A DNA stretch of 64,000 bases from Ruminococcus sp. AF46-10NS. GTDB lineage: Bacteria > Bacillota > Clostridia > Lachnospirales > Lachnospiraceae. Below the pieces are notes generated by a model. The model saw only the letters and a list, made by a program, of their open reading frames with translations. It made no database searches and had not been told where the DNA came from. Position 1 is the first letter of the stretch. Every line of letters begins with the position of its first letter. A program made the translations under genes and the position numbers. Location of the stretch: the NCBI RefSeq assembly GCF_003474435.1, contig NZ_QRNF01000014.1, positions 22,189-86,188 on the forward strand. Direction: 5' to 3'. This document shows, piece by piece, positions 47,998 to 56,681 of this stretch.

Positions 47998-49533
47998 TTG
48001 AAACTCAGTTCCAAACTGATCTGCTATCATCTGCAGAAATCATTTCCAATACATACATCCAGGCTGGATACAGAACCGGTTCTCTCCTGTCCCGCCTGTT
48101 ACGAAAAGGCCACCCCTCTTCAGGATGGCCGCGTCTATCTTGTTTCAGGACCGGATTTCCGGCTGACATTCCGACATCCTAAGAATATCCTTTTTCTCAT
48201 TATCGGAGCATCATATCATGATTACGAACTGTCCCAGCCGAATCTATGTGTGATTCCTCAGGACATTCCTGTTAATACAATTCTCAATAAGCTGCAGGAA
48301 ATCTTTCTTATTTATGACCAGTGGAACCAGTCCCTTATCGATTCCCGTCTCAGAAATGCTTCCATAATGGAACTTATGGAACTGACAGACTGTATCATCC
48401 CCAATCCCATGATGCTGATCGGCATGGATTTCACGATCATTGCCTCCAGGAAATGGGCGCTTGGAGATCTCTCCAATTCCGTTCTGGGCTCCAGCGAAAA
48501 TTCCTGGGCTCTGGTCGACAGCCTGAAGCAGGATTCCAACTACGAAGAAGCCTTTTACAAAACAGGATATTTTTACTATCCAGGGAATGGTCTCACTGTT
48601 CCAGCTCTCTGTGTGAACATCTCCAATAATGATAAAGCTGTATACAGGCTGATGTTCTCTGAAGGGGAAGTTCCTCTGGATGATACTTTTGGCTTCATTC
48701 TGGAATATCTGGCGCAGATGGTATCTCACGCACTTTCCACAGGTATCATGCACAACCGGGATAAATCATTTCCTCTGCACCAGATCTTTATTTCCATTAT
48801 GACAGATCCAGGTGCTGATTATGTAAAAATCAGCCAGCAGCTGAGTAATGTAGGATGGCTTTCTTCCCATATGTATCAGTGTATTCTGATCCAGACCGGT
48901 CTCATTGATCAGAAGAACCTGACACTTAACGCCATCTGCAATTATCTGGAAAATACCATCCCCGCCAGCTGTGCTACCGAATATAAGGGAAATGCAGTGC
49001 TTTTTATCAATCTGGATCTCTGCACCATGACTGTCCATGAGATTTCAGACAAGATCGAAGGTTTCATCAAGAGCAGTATGTTAAACGCCGGATACAGCAG
49101 AAAAATGCTCGGACATTTCAATTTTCACCGCCAGTACACTCAGGCTTCTGTTGCACTGCAGGTTGGCAAGCGCAAGAACCCTGCCGAAAGCATCCACCAT
49201 TTTAATTCTATTGCACTGCCCTATATTCTGGAACAGGCTACCAGAAAACTTCCTGCTTACATGATCTGCCATGAAAAGCTTCTCTCTCTGAAATATAAAG
49301 ATGAGGCCGGACAGTCTCATCTTTATGATACGCTGCGGTGTTTTCTGGAACACAATCAGAATATTGCCCATACAGCCAACGCTCTGTTCATCCACAGAAC
49401 AACACTTCTTTACCGACTGGATAAGATCAGGACTTTTCTGGATTCTGATCTTACAGACAGAGATGAAATCCTGTATCTGCTGCTTTCTTTCCATCTGATG
49501 GATATGGAATCGGAAAATCAGGCAGAAAAATAA
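47998..49533 (+). CDS. PucR-type transcriptional regulator
   Basis: 511 residues. The C-terminal HTH_30 domain is clear (LRCFLEHNQNIAHTANALFI then HRTTLLYRLDKI, about residues 445-480). The middle part (about 290-400) looks like the GGDEF-derived CdaR/PucR domain; the N-terminal ~200 residues may be a sensor. There is no ATG near the start: TTG at 47998 has AGGAGG 8 bases upstream and is used. It is divergent from the URO-D gene with 201 bases between, so it probably activates that gene in response to its substrate. Confidence 0.82.
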   Translation: MKLSSKLICYHLQKSFPIHTSRLDTEPVLSCPACYEKATPLQDGRVYLVSGPDFRLTFRHPKNILFLIIGASYHDYELSQPNLCVIPQDIPVNTILNKLQEIFLIYDQWNQSLIDSRLRNASIMELMELTDCIIPNPMMLIGMDFTIIASRKWALGDLSNSVLGSSENSWALVDSLKQDSNYEEAFYKTGYFYYPGNGLTVPALCVNISNNDKAVYRLMFSEGEVPLDDTFGFILEYLAQMVSHALSTGIMHNRDKSFPLHQIFISIMTDPGADYVKISQQLSNVGWLSSHMYQCILIQTGLIDQKNLTLNAICNYLENTIPASCATEYKGNAVLFINLDLCTMTVHEISDKIEGFIKSSMLNAGYSRKMLGHFNFHRQYTQASVALQVGKRKNPAESIHHFNSIALPYILEQATRKLPAYMICHEKLLSLKYKDEAGQSHLYDTLRCFLEHNQNIAHTANALFIHRTTLLYRLDKIRTFLDSDLTDRDEILYLLLSFHLMDMESENQAEK

Positions 49534-49564
49534 GAGTTTACGCCTGTTCTTCTTTTCCTGTGGA

Positions 49565-50395
49565 TTAAAAATCCGATTTTCCAAGCTGCCAGAAAGCAAC
49601 CGCGCTGGCAGCAGCAACATTCAGTGAATCAACCCCATGAGCCATGGGAATACACACTGTATAATCGCAGTCCGCAATGGTCTCAAATGCAAGGCCATCT
49701 CCTTCTGTACCAAGGACAACTGCCAGTTTTTCTTCAGCAAGCAGTTTCGGGTCATCAATATCAACAGAATCTTCTCTCAAGGCCATAGCCGCCGTCTTAA
49801 ATCCCATGTCCATAAGTTTCCGGATTCCTTCTGTTTTCCAGTCTGTCTTTTCATCAAAAAATGCCCAGGGGATCTGAAATACAGTTCCCATACTGACACG
49901 GATCGCACGGCGATATAACGGATTGCTGCATCCCGGTGTCAGAAGTACCGCATCCATTCCAAGGGCAGCTGCAGAACGGAAGATCGCGCCTATATTTGTA
50001 GGATTTACCACATTTTCCAGGACTGCGATCCTGCGTGCATTTCCACATACTTCTTCAATTTCCGGAAGTGCAGGTCTGTGCATGGCACAGAGCATTCCCC
50101 TGGTAAGCTTAAATCCCGTTAATTGTGTCAGCACATCGAACGCAGCAGTATAAACCGGAATATCCCCGCACCGCCGGATCAGCTCCTTTGCCTCACCTTC
50201 AATATGCTTATGCTCCACAAGAAACGAAATCGGCTTACATCCGGCATCCAATGCGCGTTCGATTACCTTCGGGCTCTCCGCAATAAAAATTCCCTTCTCA
50301 GGCTCTGCCCGGTTCAGAAGCTGTACTTCAGAGATTCTGGCATAAACATCCAGCTCCGTAGCATTAAAATCTGTGATTTCTATAATATTTGACAT
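49565..50395 (-). CDS. TrmH/SpoU-family RNA methyltransferase
   Basis: 276 residues. SPOUT motifs: 1 NVVNPTNIGAIFRSAAALG, 2 VVLGTEGDGL, 3 CIPMAHGVDSLNVAAASAVA. An N-terminal substrate-binding extension (FIAESPKVIERALDAG) suggests 2'-O-ribose methylation of rRNA, or of tRNA. Which RNA is unknown. Convergent with the PucR gene (31 bases apart). Confidence 0.92.
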   Translation of the reverse strand: MSNIIEITDFNATELDVYARISEVQLLNRAEPEKGIFIAESPKVIERALDAGCKPISFLVEHKHIEGEAKELIRRCGDIPVYTAAFDVLTQLTGFKLTRGMLCAMHRPALPEIEEVCGNARRIAVLENVVNPTNIGAIFRSAAALGMDAVLLTPGCSNPLYRRAIRVSMGTVFQIPWAFFDEKTDWKTEGIRKLMDMGFKTAAMALREDSVDIDDPKLLAEEKLAVVLGTEGDGLAFETIADCDYTVCIPMAHGVDSLNVAAASAVAFWQLGKSDF

Positions 50396-50424
50396 TTCTG
50401 TTATCTCCGATACCCTCCATTCGC

Positions 50425-50454
50425 AAAAAAGAGACAGCCAAACTGAACTGTCCC
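50425..50454 (-). terminator. terminator of the Na/Pi cotransporter gene
   Basis: On the minus strand GGGACAG / CTGTCTC with a 10-base loop is followed by six T. It also forms the upstream border of the TrmH gene. Confidence 0.75.
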
Positions 50455-50467
50455 TTTGATTTTACTA

Positions 50468-52276
50468 TTATTCTACTTCTTCCGGCTCCATACTAAGCAT
50501 ATGACCTTCCTGACTTCCAATATCGTATTTCTGTCCGTATTCTTTAAAATACTCATAATACTCCGTGCTGCTCGTCGGATAGATCTTGGAATCATGGATA
50601 TGAATATCTGATCCAGTCTCATCACTCTTCATCAGCGCAACCATTGCACTTGCGCAATGTGTTGCAATACGGCAGAAGCTGTTAAGGATATCACTGAATA
50701 CAGTTCCCTCTTCCAGACCACATTTACCCTGACTGAGGCGCTCTGCATGGCGCATTTTCAGCACATCACAAAGGCCTGTGATCACAGCTCCAAGAGGTGC
50801 AACTCTCTGTGCCATCTCTTTATCATCTTTCATAAAAGCATTGCAGGTAATATTAATATCTTCACGGACAGCTTCCATAACAATATTCAGTTCATCCCAT
50901 GCTTCCTGTGAAAAATTCGTATGATTGTCGTGCATCTCGCTGGACATATGAGCAATATAAGAAGCATGATCTCCAATACGCTCAAAGTCATTGATAGTAT
51001 GCAGATACAGTGAAGCCTGTCTTGTCTGAGCAGTATTCATCTCACGCTTTGTAAGCTGGATCAGATACTCGCCAAGACGGCTCTCATATTTATCGATCAG
51101 ATCCTCCTTACGCTGAACCTTATCATATTTATCCTGCTGATAATCATTCAGAAGATTCATCGCCCTGTTGACATTTTTGCGAAGCTTCTTGGACATACCG
51201 TTCATCACACGGTGACACTGCGCGATCGCAAGAGCAGGATAATTAAGAAGACGTTCCTCAAGAAGATCGAAATCAGCCTCATCCTCCAGATCCTCCTGGT
51301 TATCTTTAACAAGCCAGCATACCAGCTTCTCGACCTTCGGAATGAACGGGAACAGTACAATAACTGTTGCCAGACGGAACACTGTATTCAAAAGTGCGAT
51401 TGCTACAGGTGTCATGGTCATATCCATAAATGTAAAGTGTACGATCGCATTAGCTGTATAAAAGACAACTGACCACAGAATCAATCCGAAAAGGTCATTG
51501 ATCAGATATACAAGAGCTGTTCTTTTACCATTCTTATTAGCTCCGACCGCGGAGATCAGAACCGGACATGCAGCACCGACACCAATACCAAGAACGATCG
51601 GAAATGCACTGGCAAATGTCAGGATTCCTGTCACAGAAAGCGCCTGCAGTACACCGACTGTCGCAGAAGCACTCTGAAGTACAGCTGTAAAAGCAATACC
51701 AACAAGAATACCGGCAATCGGGTTGGAAAACATCGTAAGCATCTTGATAAATACAGGACTCTCACGCAGCGGAGAAACCGCACCGCTCATCATCTGCATT
51801 CCGGTCATCAGAATGGCAAAACCAAGCATGATATTTCCAATATTCTTATGTAAGGTTCGCTTACAGAACATGCGGAAAATAATACCAACTACAGCCACAA
51901 CAGCTGAGATTGTTGCTGTGGAAAGAATACTTGCGATTCCATTGGATCCTTCAATATAAGAAAGACATAAGATCCAACCTGTGATACTGGTTCCGATATT
52001 AGCTCCCATGATAATACCGATTGCCTGTTTCAGCTTCATCATACCGGAGTTTACGAAACCAATCACCATAACCGTCGTCGCAGAAGACGACTGGATCACA
52101 CTGGTAACACCAGTACCAAGTGCAACACCCTTAAGCGGAGTATTGGTCATCTTATACAGAAAAGCTTCCAGCTTATTGCCGGCTGCCAGCTTCAGACCAT
52201 CGCCCATCAGGGACATTCCAAAAAGAAATAATGATACTCCACATAACAAAGATAAGATCATTGAAAAAATTGCCAT
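50468..52276 (-). CDS. Na/Pi cotransporter family protein with PhoU domain
   Basis: About 602 residues. Two inverted copies of the Na/Pi-cotransporter repeat carry the QSSSATTV motif (GVTSVIQSSSATTVMVIGF and AVLQSASATVGVLQALS), with about eight membrane helices in the first 330 residues. The last ~260 residues are cytoplasmic and PhoU-like (helical, RRLGEYLIQLTKREMN-like stretches). Family members take up phosphate with Na+. AAGGAG is before the ATG at 52276; the in-frame ATG at 52294 would leave this site inside the gene. Single gene. The spacer 52277-52552 shows nothing. Confidence 0.9.
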   Translation of the reverse strand: MAIFSMILSLLCGVSLFLFGMSLMGDGLKLAAGNKLEAFLYKMTNTPLKGVALGTGVTSVIQSSSATTVMVIGFVNSGMMKLKQAIGIIMGANIGTSITGWILCLSYIEGSNGIASILSTATISAVVAVVGIIFRMFCKRTLHKNIGNIMLGFAILMTGMQMMSGAVSPLRESPVFIKMLTMFSNPIAGILVGIAFTAVLQSASATVGVLQALSVTGILTFASAFPIVLGIGVGAACPVLISAVGANKNGKRTALVYLINDLFGLILWSVVFYTANAIVHFTFMDMTMTPVAIALLNTVFRLATVIVLFPFIPKVEKLVCWLVKDNQEDLEDEADFDLLEERLLNYPALAIAQCHRVMNGMSKKLRKNVNRAMNLLNDYQQDKYDKVQRKEDLIDKYESRLGEYLIQLTKREMNTAQTRQASLYLHTINDFERIGDHASYIAHMSSEMHDNHTNFSQEAWDELNIVMEAVREDINITCNAFMKDDKEMAQRVAPLGAVITGLCDVLKMRHAERLSQGKCGLEEGTVFSDILNSFCRIATHCASAMVALMKSDETGSDIHIHDSKIYPTSSTEYYEYFKEYGQKYDIGSQEGHMLSMEPEEVE

Positions 52277-52552
52277 AATTTTCTCCTTTGTCATACTCGC
52301 ATCCTGCCACCTCGCGGCAGAAGTAGTGTTCTCCCGAAAATGCGATTTTGCATTTTCTTAATCTGGATTTTTCTTATTTTTAACATTTTCCCATTTATTA
52401 TGCCACATCAATTCCCAGATTACAACAAAAGATTTTGGCTGAAAGAAAAATATTGCAATCACAGGCAGCAAAAACAATAAAGATGTATATATTTATCGTT
52501 CCTTTCGCAAAGAAAACGGACCTCCGAAGAAGTCCTTGATCTTATGTTCTAT

Positions 52553-52726
52553 TTACGCCGTTTCGTATTTTTCTTTCAGCCTTTTTGCCTTTCTCGCATC
52601 AAGGTCATCTTCTTTCAGAATCCCGGTAAGAGATTCCGTGACACTTTTGCCATCCGGTTTCTGATCATTACTATCAATCTGCTGTTTTTGACTAATTTCC
52701 ACATCATTCATATGCAGATTCCTCAT
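52553..52726 (-). CDS. 57-residue protein coupled to the DUF4143 ATPase
   Basis: Small ORF (MRNLHMNDVEISQKQQIDSN..., ending RLKEKYETA). The start overlaps the stop of the ATPase gene as ATGA, so the two are likely co-translated. It is hydrophilic with a helical charged C-terminus (ESLTGILKEDDLDARKAKRL). Size and position suggest an antitoxin- or adaptor-like protein, but I recognise no family. Confidence 0.5.
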   Translation of the reverse strand: MRNLHMNDVEISQKQQIDSNDQKPDGKSVTESLTGILKEDDLDARKAKRLKEKYETA

Positions 52727-53940
52727 CGCAAAAGCCAGTCGATGACATTCACAACTTTTATGCCATCGTAATTTCCGAGTGAAAAACGATCCAGTGTCAG
52801 GACAATCTTTTCATAATTATCCTGAATGCTCCGCAGCGGTCTCATCTCTCTCTCAAAAGTTTCTTCCGCCGTCATATCAGCAGTTACCTGATAATAGGTA
52901 AGCACACCTTCCTTCTGTGTCACAAAGTCGACCTCAGTAGAACCATATTTTCCGATGTTGACTTTGCCACCCCTTCGTGAAAGTTCAAGATACACAATGT
53001 TCTCAATGGTAAATCCAAGATCATATCGTTTTCTCGGAAGAATGTGGTTTCTGATTCCCATATCTACCATGTAAAACTTATTGTTGACCTTTAAGAGCTG
53101 CTTCCCCACAATGTCAAATCGCTCCACAGGATAAAAAATAAAAGACTCTGTCAGGGCTTCCACATAATCACTGACTGTGTTTTGGGATACTTTTCTACCC
53201 GCTGAGGTCAGATAGTCGGTTATACTTTTCATTGACACCGGGCTGCCGATAACGCTTGCCAGATACCTGGCAATTGTCTTTAGTAACGCAATGTCTGTGA
53301 TTTTTCGTTTTCCACCTTCTTTTTCCCTTCTTGCCTGCCGCTGCTCGATATCTTTTACAATAACGGTATTGTAGGTTCCCTCTAAATACTGATCTATTTT
53401 TTCATCCGTGCGGTTCATTACTGCCACATACGGAATTCCACCAGTTTTCATAAACTCTGCAAAAGCTTCCTCTTTTGCCATACCTGTCACCGCCATATAC
53501 TCACGGAAAGAAAGCGGCAGCATCTTGATCTCTGTGTACCTTCCTGACAAAAGCGTTGCAAGCTCACTTGACAGCATATATGCATTGGAGCCTGTGATAT
53601 AAACGTCCACATGGTCTCTGATATAAAGGCTGTCAACCACTTTCTCGAATGATGGAACTTCCTGAACCTCATCCAAAAAGATGTATGTCATCTTATCTGC
53701 ACACAAACGTTCTTTGAGATAATTGTACAGCTTCATATAATCTTTTAAAGGTTCGTAATCCAGATTTTCAAAATTGATAGAAATAATCTGTTCTGGTGTA
53801 ACTCCATTCGCTAAGAGTCTCTGCTGATACTGTTCCAGAAGTACAGATTTTCCACAGCGGCGGATTCCGGTCACGACCTTGATCTGCTGCTCGTCTTTCC
53901 ATGCCCAAAGCTGGTCAAGATATTCTTTTCGTTCAACCAT
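52723..53940 (-). CDS. AAA_14/DUF4143 ATPase
   Basis: 405 residues. AAA_14 domain with P-loop GIRRCGKSVLLEQY near residue 25 and Walker B TYIFLDEVQEVPSFE near 98; sensor-type Asn in YITGSNAYMLSSELATLLSG and RYTEIKMLPLSFREYMA. The C-terminal DUF4143 domain has a winged helix (LARYLASVIGSPVSMKSITD, TVSDYVEALTESFIFYPVER) and a PD-(D/E)xK-like nuclease fold end (EVDFVTQKEGVLTYYQVTAD, VLTLD). This ATPase type is common, often mobile, of uncertain role. AGGAGG before the ATG. Located in an accessory region next to an insertion sequence. Confidence 0.85.
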   Translation of the reverse strand: MVERKEYLDQLWAWKDEQQIKVVTGIRRCGKSVLLEQYQQRLLANGVTPEQIISINFENLDYEPLKDYMKLYNYLKERLCADKMTYIFLDEVQEVPSFEKVVDSLYIRDHVDVYITGSNAYMLSSELATLLSGRYTEIKMLPLSFREYMAVTGMAKEEAFAEFMKTGGIPYVAVMNRTDEKIDQYLEGTYNTVIVKDIEQRQARREKEGGKRKITDIALLKTIARYLASVIGSPVSMKSITDYLTSAGRKVSQNTVSDYVEALTESFIFYPVERFDIVGKQLLKVNNKFYMVDMGIRNHILPRKRYDLGFTIENIVYLELSRRGGKVNIGKYGSTEVDFVTQKEGVLTYYQVTADMTAEETFEREMRPLRSIQDNYEKIVLTLDRFSLGNYDGIKVVNVIDWLLR

Positions 53941-54068
53941 ATCTGCATTCCTCCTTTTTTCTCAGTATAGCATATTATACGCAGAATATCAAATTATTTT
54001 CCTATTTCGGAAACTTTTGTTTTATTCAGCTTAATATTTTTCAATTTCAGAAACATATCGGATACGAG

Positions 54069-54110
54069 ACACAGCCCCTTTTCGGGGCGTGTACCTTTTG
54101 GGTACTGTGT
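54069..54110. repeat. three-way-junction palindrome at the IS border
   Basis: Outer arms ACACAG (54069-54074) and CTGTGT (54105-54110) enclose two perfect hairpins, CCCC-TTTTC-GGGG (54075-54087) and TACC-TTTTG-GGTA (54092-54104). The right outer arm merges with the end repeat of the insertion sequence. There is no gene in 53941-54107 apart from this; the short reading frame across it is not convincing. Confidence 0.6.
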
Positions 54111-54142
54111 GAACTTCCAGAAATTTTACAACTAAATCCAGC

Positions 54143-54400
54143 CTATATCCATTCATCGGCATTCCGAATTGAGTCAATGATTTCATCCAATGAACGCCCG
54201 CTTTCCAAATATGCATCATATAACGCCTGCTTCGCCCTCTCGATTTTCCGTTCCGGATGTCGTTCGTCCAAAAGTGTGGAAAGCTCCTCAGCAAGAACAC
54301 TGTATTCCTTATGCTTTTTAATTACTTTTTCCTGAAGTCTTTCTATTTTTCTGTCCAGAGCTTCTATGTGTTTCCTTTCTTCCTGCTCCTGTTTTTCCAT
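54143..54400 (-). CDS. IS accessory coiled-coil protein 2
   Basis: 85 residues from MEKQEQEERKHIEALDRKIE, nearly all helical and charged, heptad-like (LDRKIERLQEKVIKKHKEYS), ending with an amphipathic SGRSLDEIIDSIRNADEWI. The start follows the previous stop after one base (TGA C ATG), so translation is coupled. It lies inside the end repeats. Function unknown; DNA-end or transposase binding is possible. Confidence 0.6.
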   Translation of the reverse strand: MEKQEQEERKHIEALDRKIERLQEKVIKKHKEYSVLAEELSTLLDERHPERKIERAKQALYDAYLESGRSLDEIIDSIRNADEWI

Positions 54401-54401
54401 G

Positions 54402-54644
54402 TCATTCTTCCTCTCTGCTATCGTTATCCGTTTTTCCCTGTATAAAACTGAGAATCTCCTCATAACTTTTTTCGCTTCCTGCAATAGCTTTTAAAATTTC
54501 TTCATTCAGAATCGCTTTTTTCTTTTTATGCAGGTCTTCCAGTTCCGCTGTCAGACGGTCATACTGTTCACGGTTCCGGCTGATTGCCTTCTCTGTTTTT
54601 GCTATTTTCTGTTCAAGTGTTTCCCTGTTCATGTTTCTTGCCAT
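54402..54644 (-). CDS. IS accessory coiled-coil protein 1
   Basis: 80 residues from MARNMNRETLEQKIAKTEKA; coiled coil for about residues 5-45, then LKAIAGSEKSYEEILSFIQG. It resembles the small DUF4315-type proteins found in clostridial mobile elements, a memory-based likeness only. The start ATG overlaps the transposase stop by one base (TGATG). A longer frame to 54704 is inside the transposase gene. Confidence 0.6.
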   Translation of the reverse strand: MARNMNRETLEQKIAKTEKAISRNREQYDRLTAELEDLHKKKKAILNEEILKAIAGSEKSYEEILSFIQGKTDNDSREEE

Positions 54645-56344
54645 CACTGTACTCCCTTCAAGATTTTGCTGATATTTTCCGCACGGTATTTCACATGATT
54701 CCAATCCATGCCAAAAGCACTTAAGATCACTTTCTGTGTTTTGGTTACTGCATGATCAAGCCGGTACACCTTATCCAGCTGGCGTGTCATCTCAATCTTT
54801 TCCAGTTCCCGGATTGCTGCCGGAACTGTAAGATAATTCGGTTTTTTTGCCAGTTCTTTTGCCTTTTCCTTTAAGGCTGTATATATCCTGCACCGGATGA
54901 TCAGTGCAAGAAAACCAATGAATATCTTATTTGATGCCGCCTCTTCTGATGCCACTCTCAGACAATGGTTTCCGAGATAAGATTTATCTGCCCGGAATAC
55001 TTTTTCCGATACGTCCCTGCTCTTGTAAAGGTTTATCGCATCCTTTGCATCCATCTTTTCGGATGAGATGATAGCAAAATATCCACAGAGCTCCAGCTCA
55101 TCCTGGATCACCGGCAGCTTGGGTTCGCCATAAACAAAATGTCCGTTTTCCTTGTTATAATGCATATGAAAATACTTATGGAATGCCGGTCCGAATTCAT
55201 ACTCCTTATCTTCATGCTGTTCCATAAATCTCTGCATTTCATGGATTTTTTCTTCCAGTCTTGCACGTTCACCAACCGCTTTGGCAGCACTGTAATAAAT
55301 ATGTATGTATCGTTTCTTTGTGTCACTGGCATACACAAAAGCGTGGACTGTTTTTCCATACACTTCGAATTCCTCGATCCGGTTTCCCCAGTTGTTTTCA
55401 AAAGTGCCTTTCAGTTTCCTTACCTGACTGCTTATAAAATCCTTTATTCCTTTTACCATAATGATAAAGGAAAATCCACTGCTGTCCATGTAGTTAAGAT
55501 TATCTTTGCTGAAATAGCCCCGGTCCAGGATAAATCCGATATTTTTATAACCATAGCCTTTTATCTTATCAACCATAAACTGTAACTGGGATACATCATT
55601 GATGCTTCCGGAATATTTTTCATACATGAGAGGCTCCCGGTTGTTTACATCATAGCCAACAGCATAATTGAATATCGGAAGTCCGGCATCCACCTTTGCT
55701 GCTCCGAATTCCACTATGTCTATATCTCCGGCCTGACAGTTCTTATTTGTTGAATCATATGATATATAAATACGCTCACGTTTGCATCTGTCTGCATTCC
55801 ACTGATCCAGAAAATCCTGCCTCTGGTTTTCTTTTATTGACCTCAGGAAATCTGAAAGAAATGAATCACTGTAACATTTCATATCTGGAGTAAAAAGCGG
55901 GTGGTTGTAAGCATAATCAGGATAATACTGTGCAGCATTCCCTTCTGTAATAATGGAATAGGCTGCCAGGTCAAGCATGATCCCGGCTGCTTTTGCCCCA
56001 AATGAATCCCGCAGTTTTGTATCCAGTTCAAGATCTTTTGCAGCTTTATCTATGATCATATATGCTCCTGTCTTCAAACAGCTGCTCCTACATGAAACTG
56101 TTTTTTCCTCAGGATGCTCAATCTCCGGAAAATATTTCCTGAAATTTTCATTAGGTCTCATTTTATTTTCATCTTCCGGTAAAACCTTACCGATTGTAAC
56201 CCTTTTTACATTTGTATACTGTTTGGACGGATCGTACTCACGGCTGTACTCATAATAAACATAACGCGCCTGACCTTTGGTTCGAAATGTGATTTTTCCT
56301 TTTACATCAGGTATATCAACAACATAATCCAGATACATGAACAT
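54644..56344 (-). CDS. DDE transposase, IS1634/IS4 superfamily
   Basis: 566 residues. A DDE triad can be placed at YISYDSTNKN (D, about residue 197), GFILDRGYFSKDN (D, about 268) and DVSEKVFRADKS (E, about 455), the last in the YxxR..x..E..F arrangement typical of IS4-like transposases, followed by IFIGFLALIIRCRI. The N-terminus (FRTKGQARYVYYEYSREYDP) resembles IS1634 members. The frame is intact, so the element could be active. Start at 56344 or at the ATG two codons later. Confidence 0.85.
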   Translation of the reverse strand: MFMYLDYVVDIPDVKGKITFRTKGQARYVYYEYSREYDPSKQYTNVKRVTIGKVLPEDENKMRPNENFRKYFPEIEHPEEKTVSCRSSCLKTGAYMIIDKAAKDLELDTKLRDSFGAKAAGIMLDLAAYSIITEGNAAQYYPDYAYNHPLFTPDMKCYSDSFLSDFLRSIKENQRQDFLDQWNADRCKRERIYISYDSTNKNCQAGDIDIVEFGAAKVDAGLPIFNYAVGYDVNNREPLMYEKYSGSINDVSQLQFMVDKIKGYGYKNIGFILDRGYFSKDNLNYMDSSGFSFIIMVKGIKDFISSQVRKLKGTFENNWGNRIEEFEVYGKTVHAFVYASDTKKRYIHIYYSAAKAVGERARLEEKIHEMQRFMEQHEDKEYEFGPAFHKYFHMHYNKENGHFVYGEPKLPVIQDELELCGYFAIISSEKMDAKDAINLYKSRDVSEKVFRADKSYLGNHCLRVASEEAASNKIFIGFLALIIRCRIYTALKEKAKELAKKPNYLTVPAAIRELEKIEMTRQLDKVYRLDHAVTKTQKVILSAFGMDWNHVKYRAENISKILKGVQ

Positions 56345-56390
56345 CTCTCTTCTTTATAGTTGTATTTGCGACTAAATATAGTATAGCATA

Positions 56391-56424
56391 AAACCTGCAT
56401 TTCTGCAACAACAAAATGCAGGTT
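56391..56424. terminator. hairpin upstream of the transposase gene
   Basis: Perfect 10-bp arms AAACCTGCAT / ATGCAGGTTT with a 14-base loop. On the minus strand a T tract follows the second arm. Such a site could block read-through into the IS. The other bases of 56345-56681 hold the IS end repeat and no gene. Confidence 0.6.
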
Positions 56425-56681
56425 TTTCCTTATTTTTTCAGTATTTTCAGGGCATTCTCAATCCGTATGATTCACTTGAGTTGCACTTTATTATGGAAGT
56501 TCACATCTTATTATTCTGAAGGTTCTTCACTGCTTTTTCCATAACCTCTCTCCTCAAGTATTTTCTGACACAAAGGTAAATATGATCTTACGCTTTATCG
56601 TCATGAATTATTCAGGTCTTCGTATAGCACATATTTCACAATGCGTAAATGTAATTTTTGTCGATTTTCGCATAAAATCTG

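Larger units (their letters stand above)
54108..56505 (-). mobile_element. insertion sequence, IS1634/IS4-like, with two accessory genes
   Basis: About 2.4 kb. Terminal inverted repeats start with TGTGAACTTCCA at 54108-54119 and its exact inverse TGGAAGTTCACA at 56494-56505; the match then continues imperfectly (CAACT.AA in both). They enclose a DDE transposase gene and two small coiled-coil genes, all on the minus strand and overlapping or nearly so. No target site duplication is evident on either side. A hairpin at 56391-56424 stands upstream of the transposase. Confidence 0.75.

Noticed and set aside
54031..54300. Reading frame across the branched palindrome and IS accessory gene 2
   Set aside because: Overlaps the better-supported coiled-coil gene in another frame and runs through the IS end; no RBS at a suitable start.
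54100..56512. Target site duplication of the insertion sequence
   Set aside because: The bases outside the two end repeats (GGTAC side and TCTTA side) do not match at any length of 4-9.
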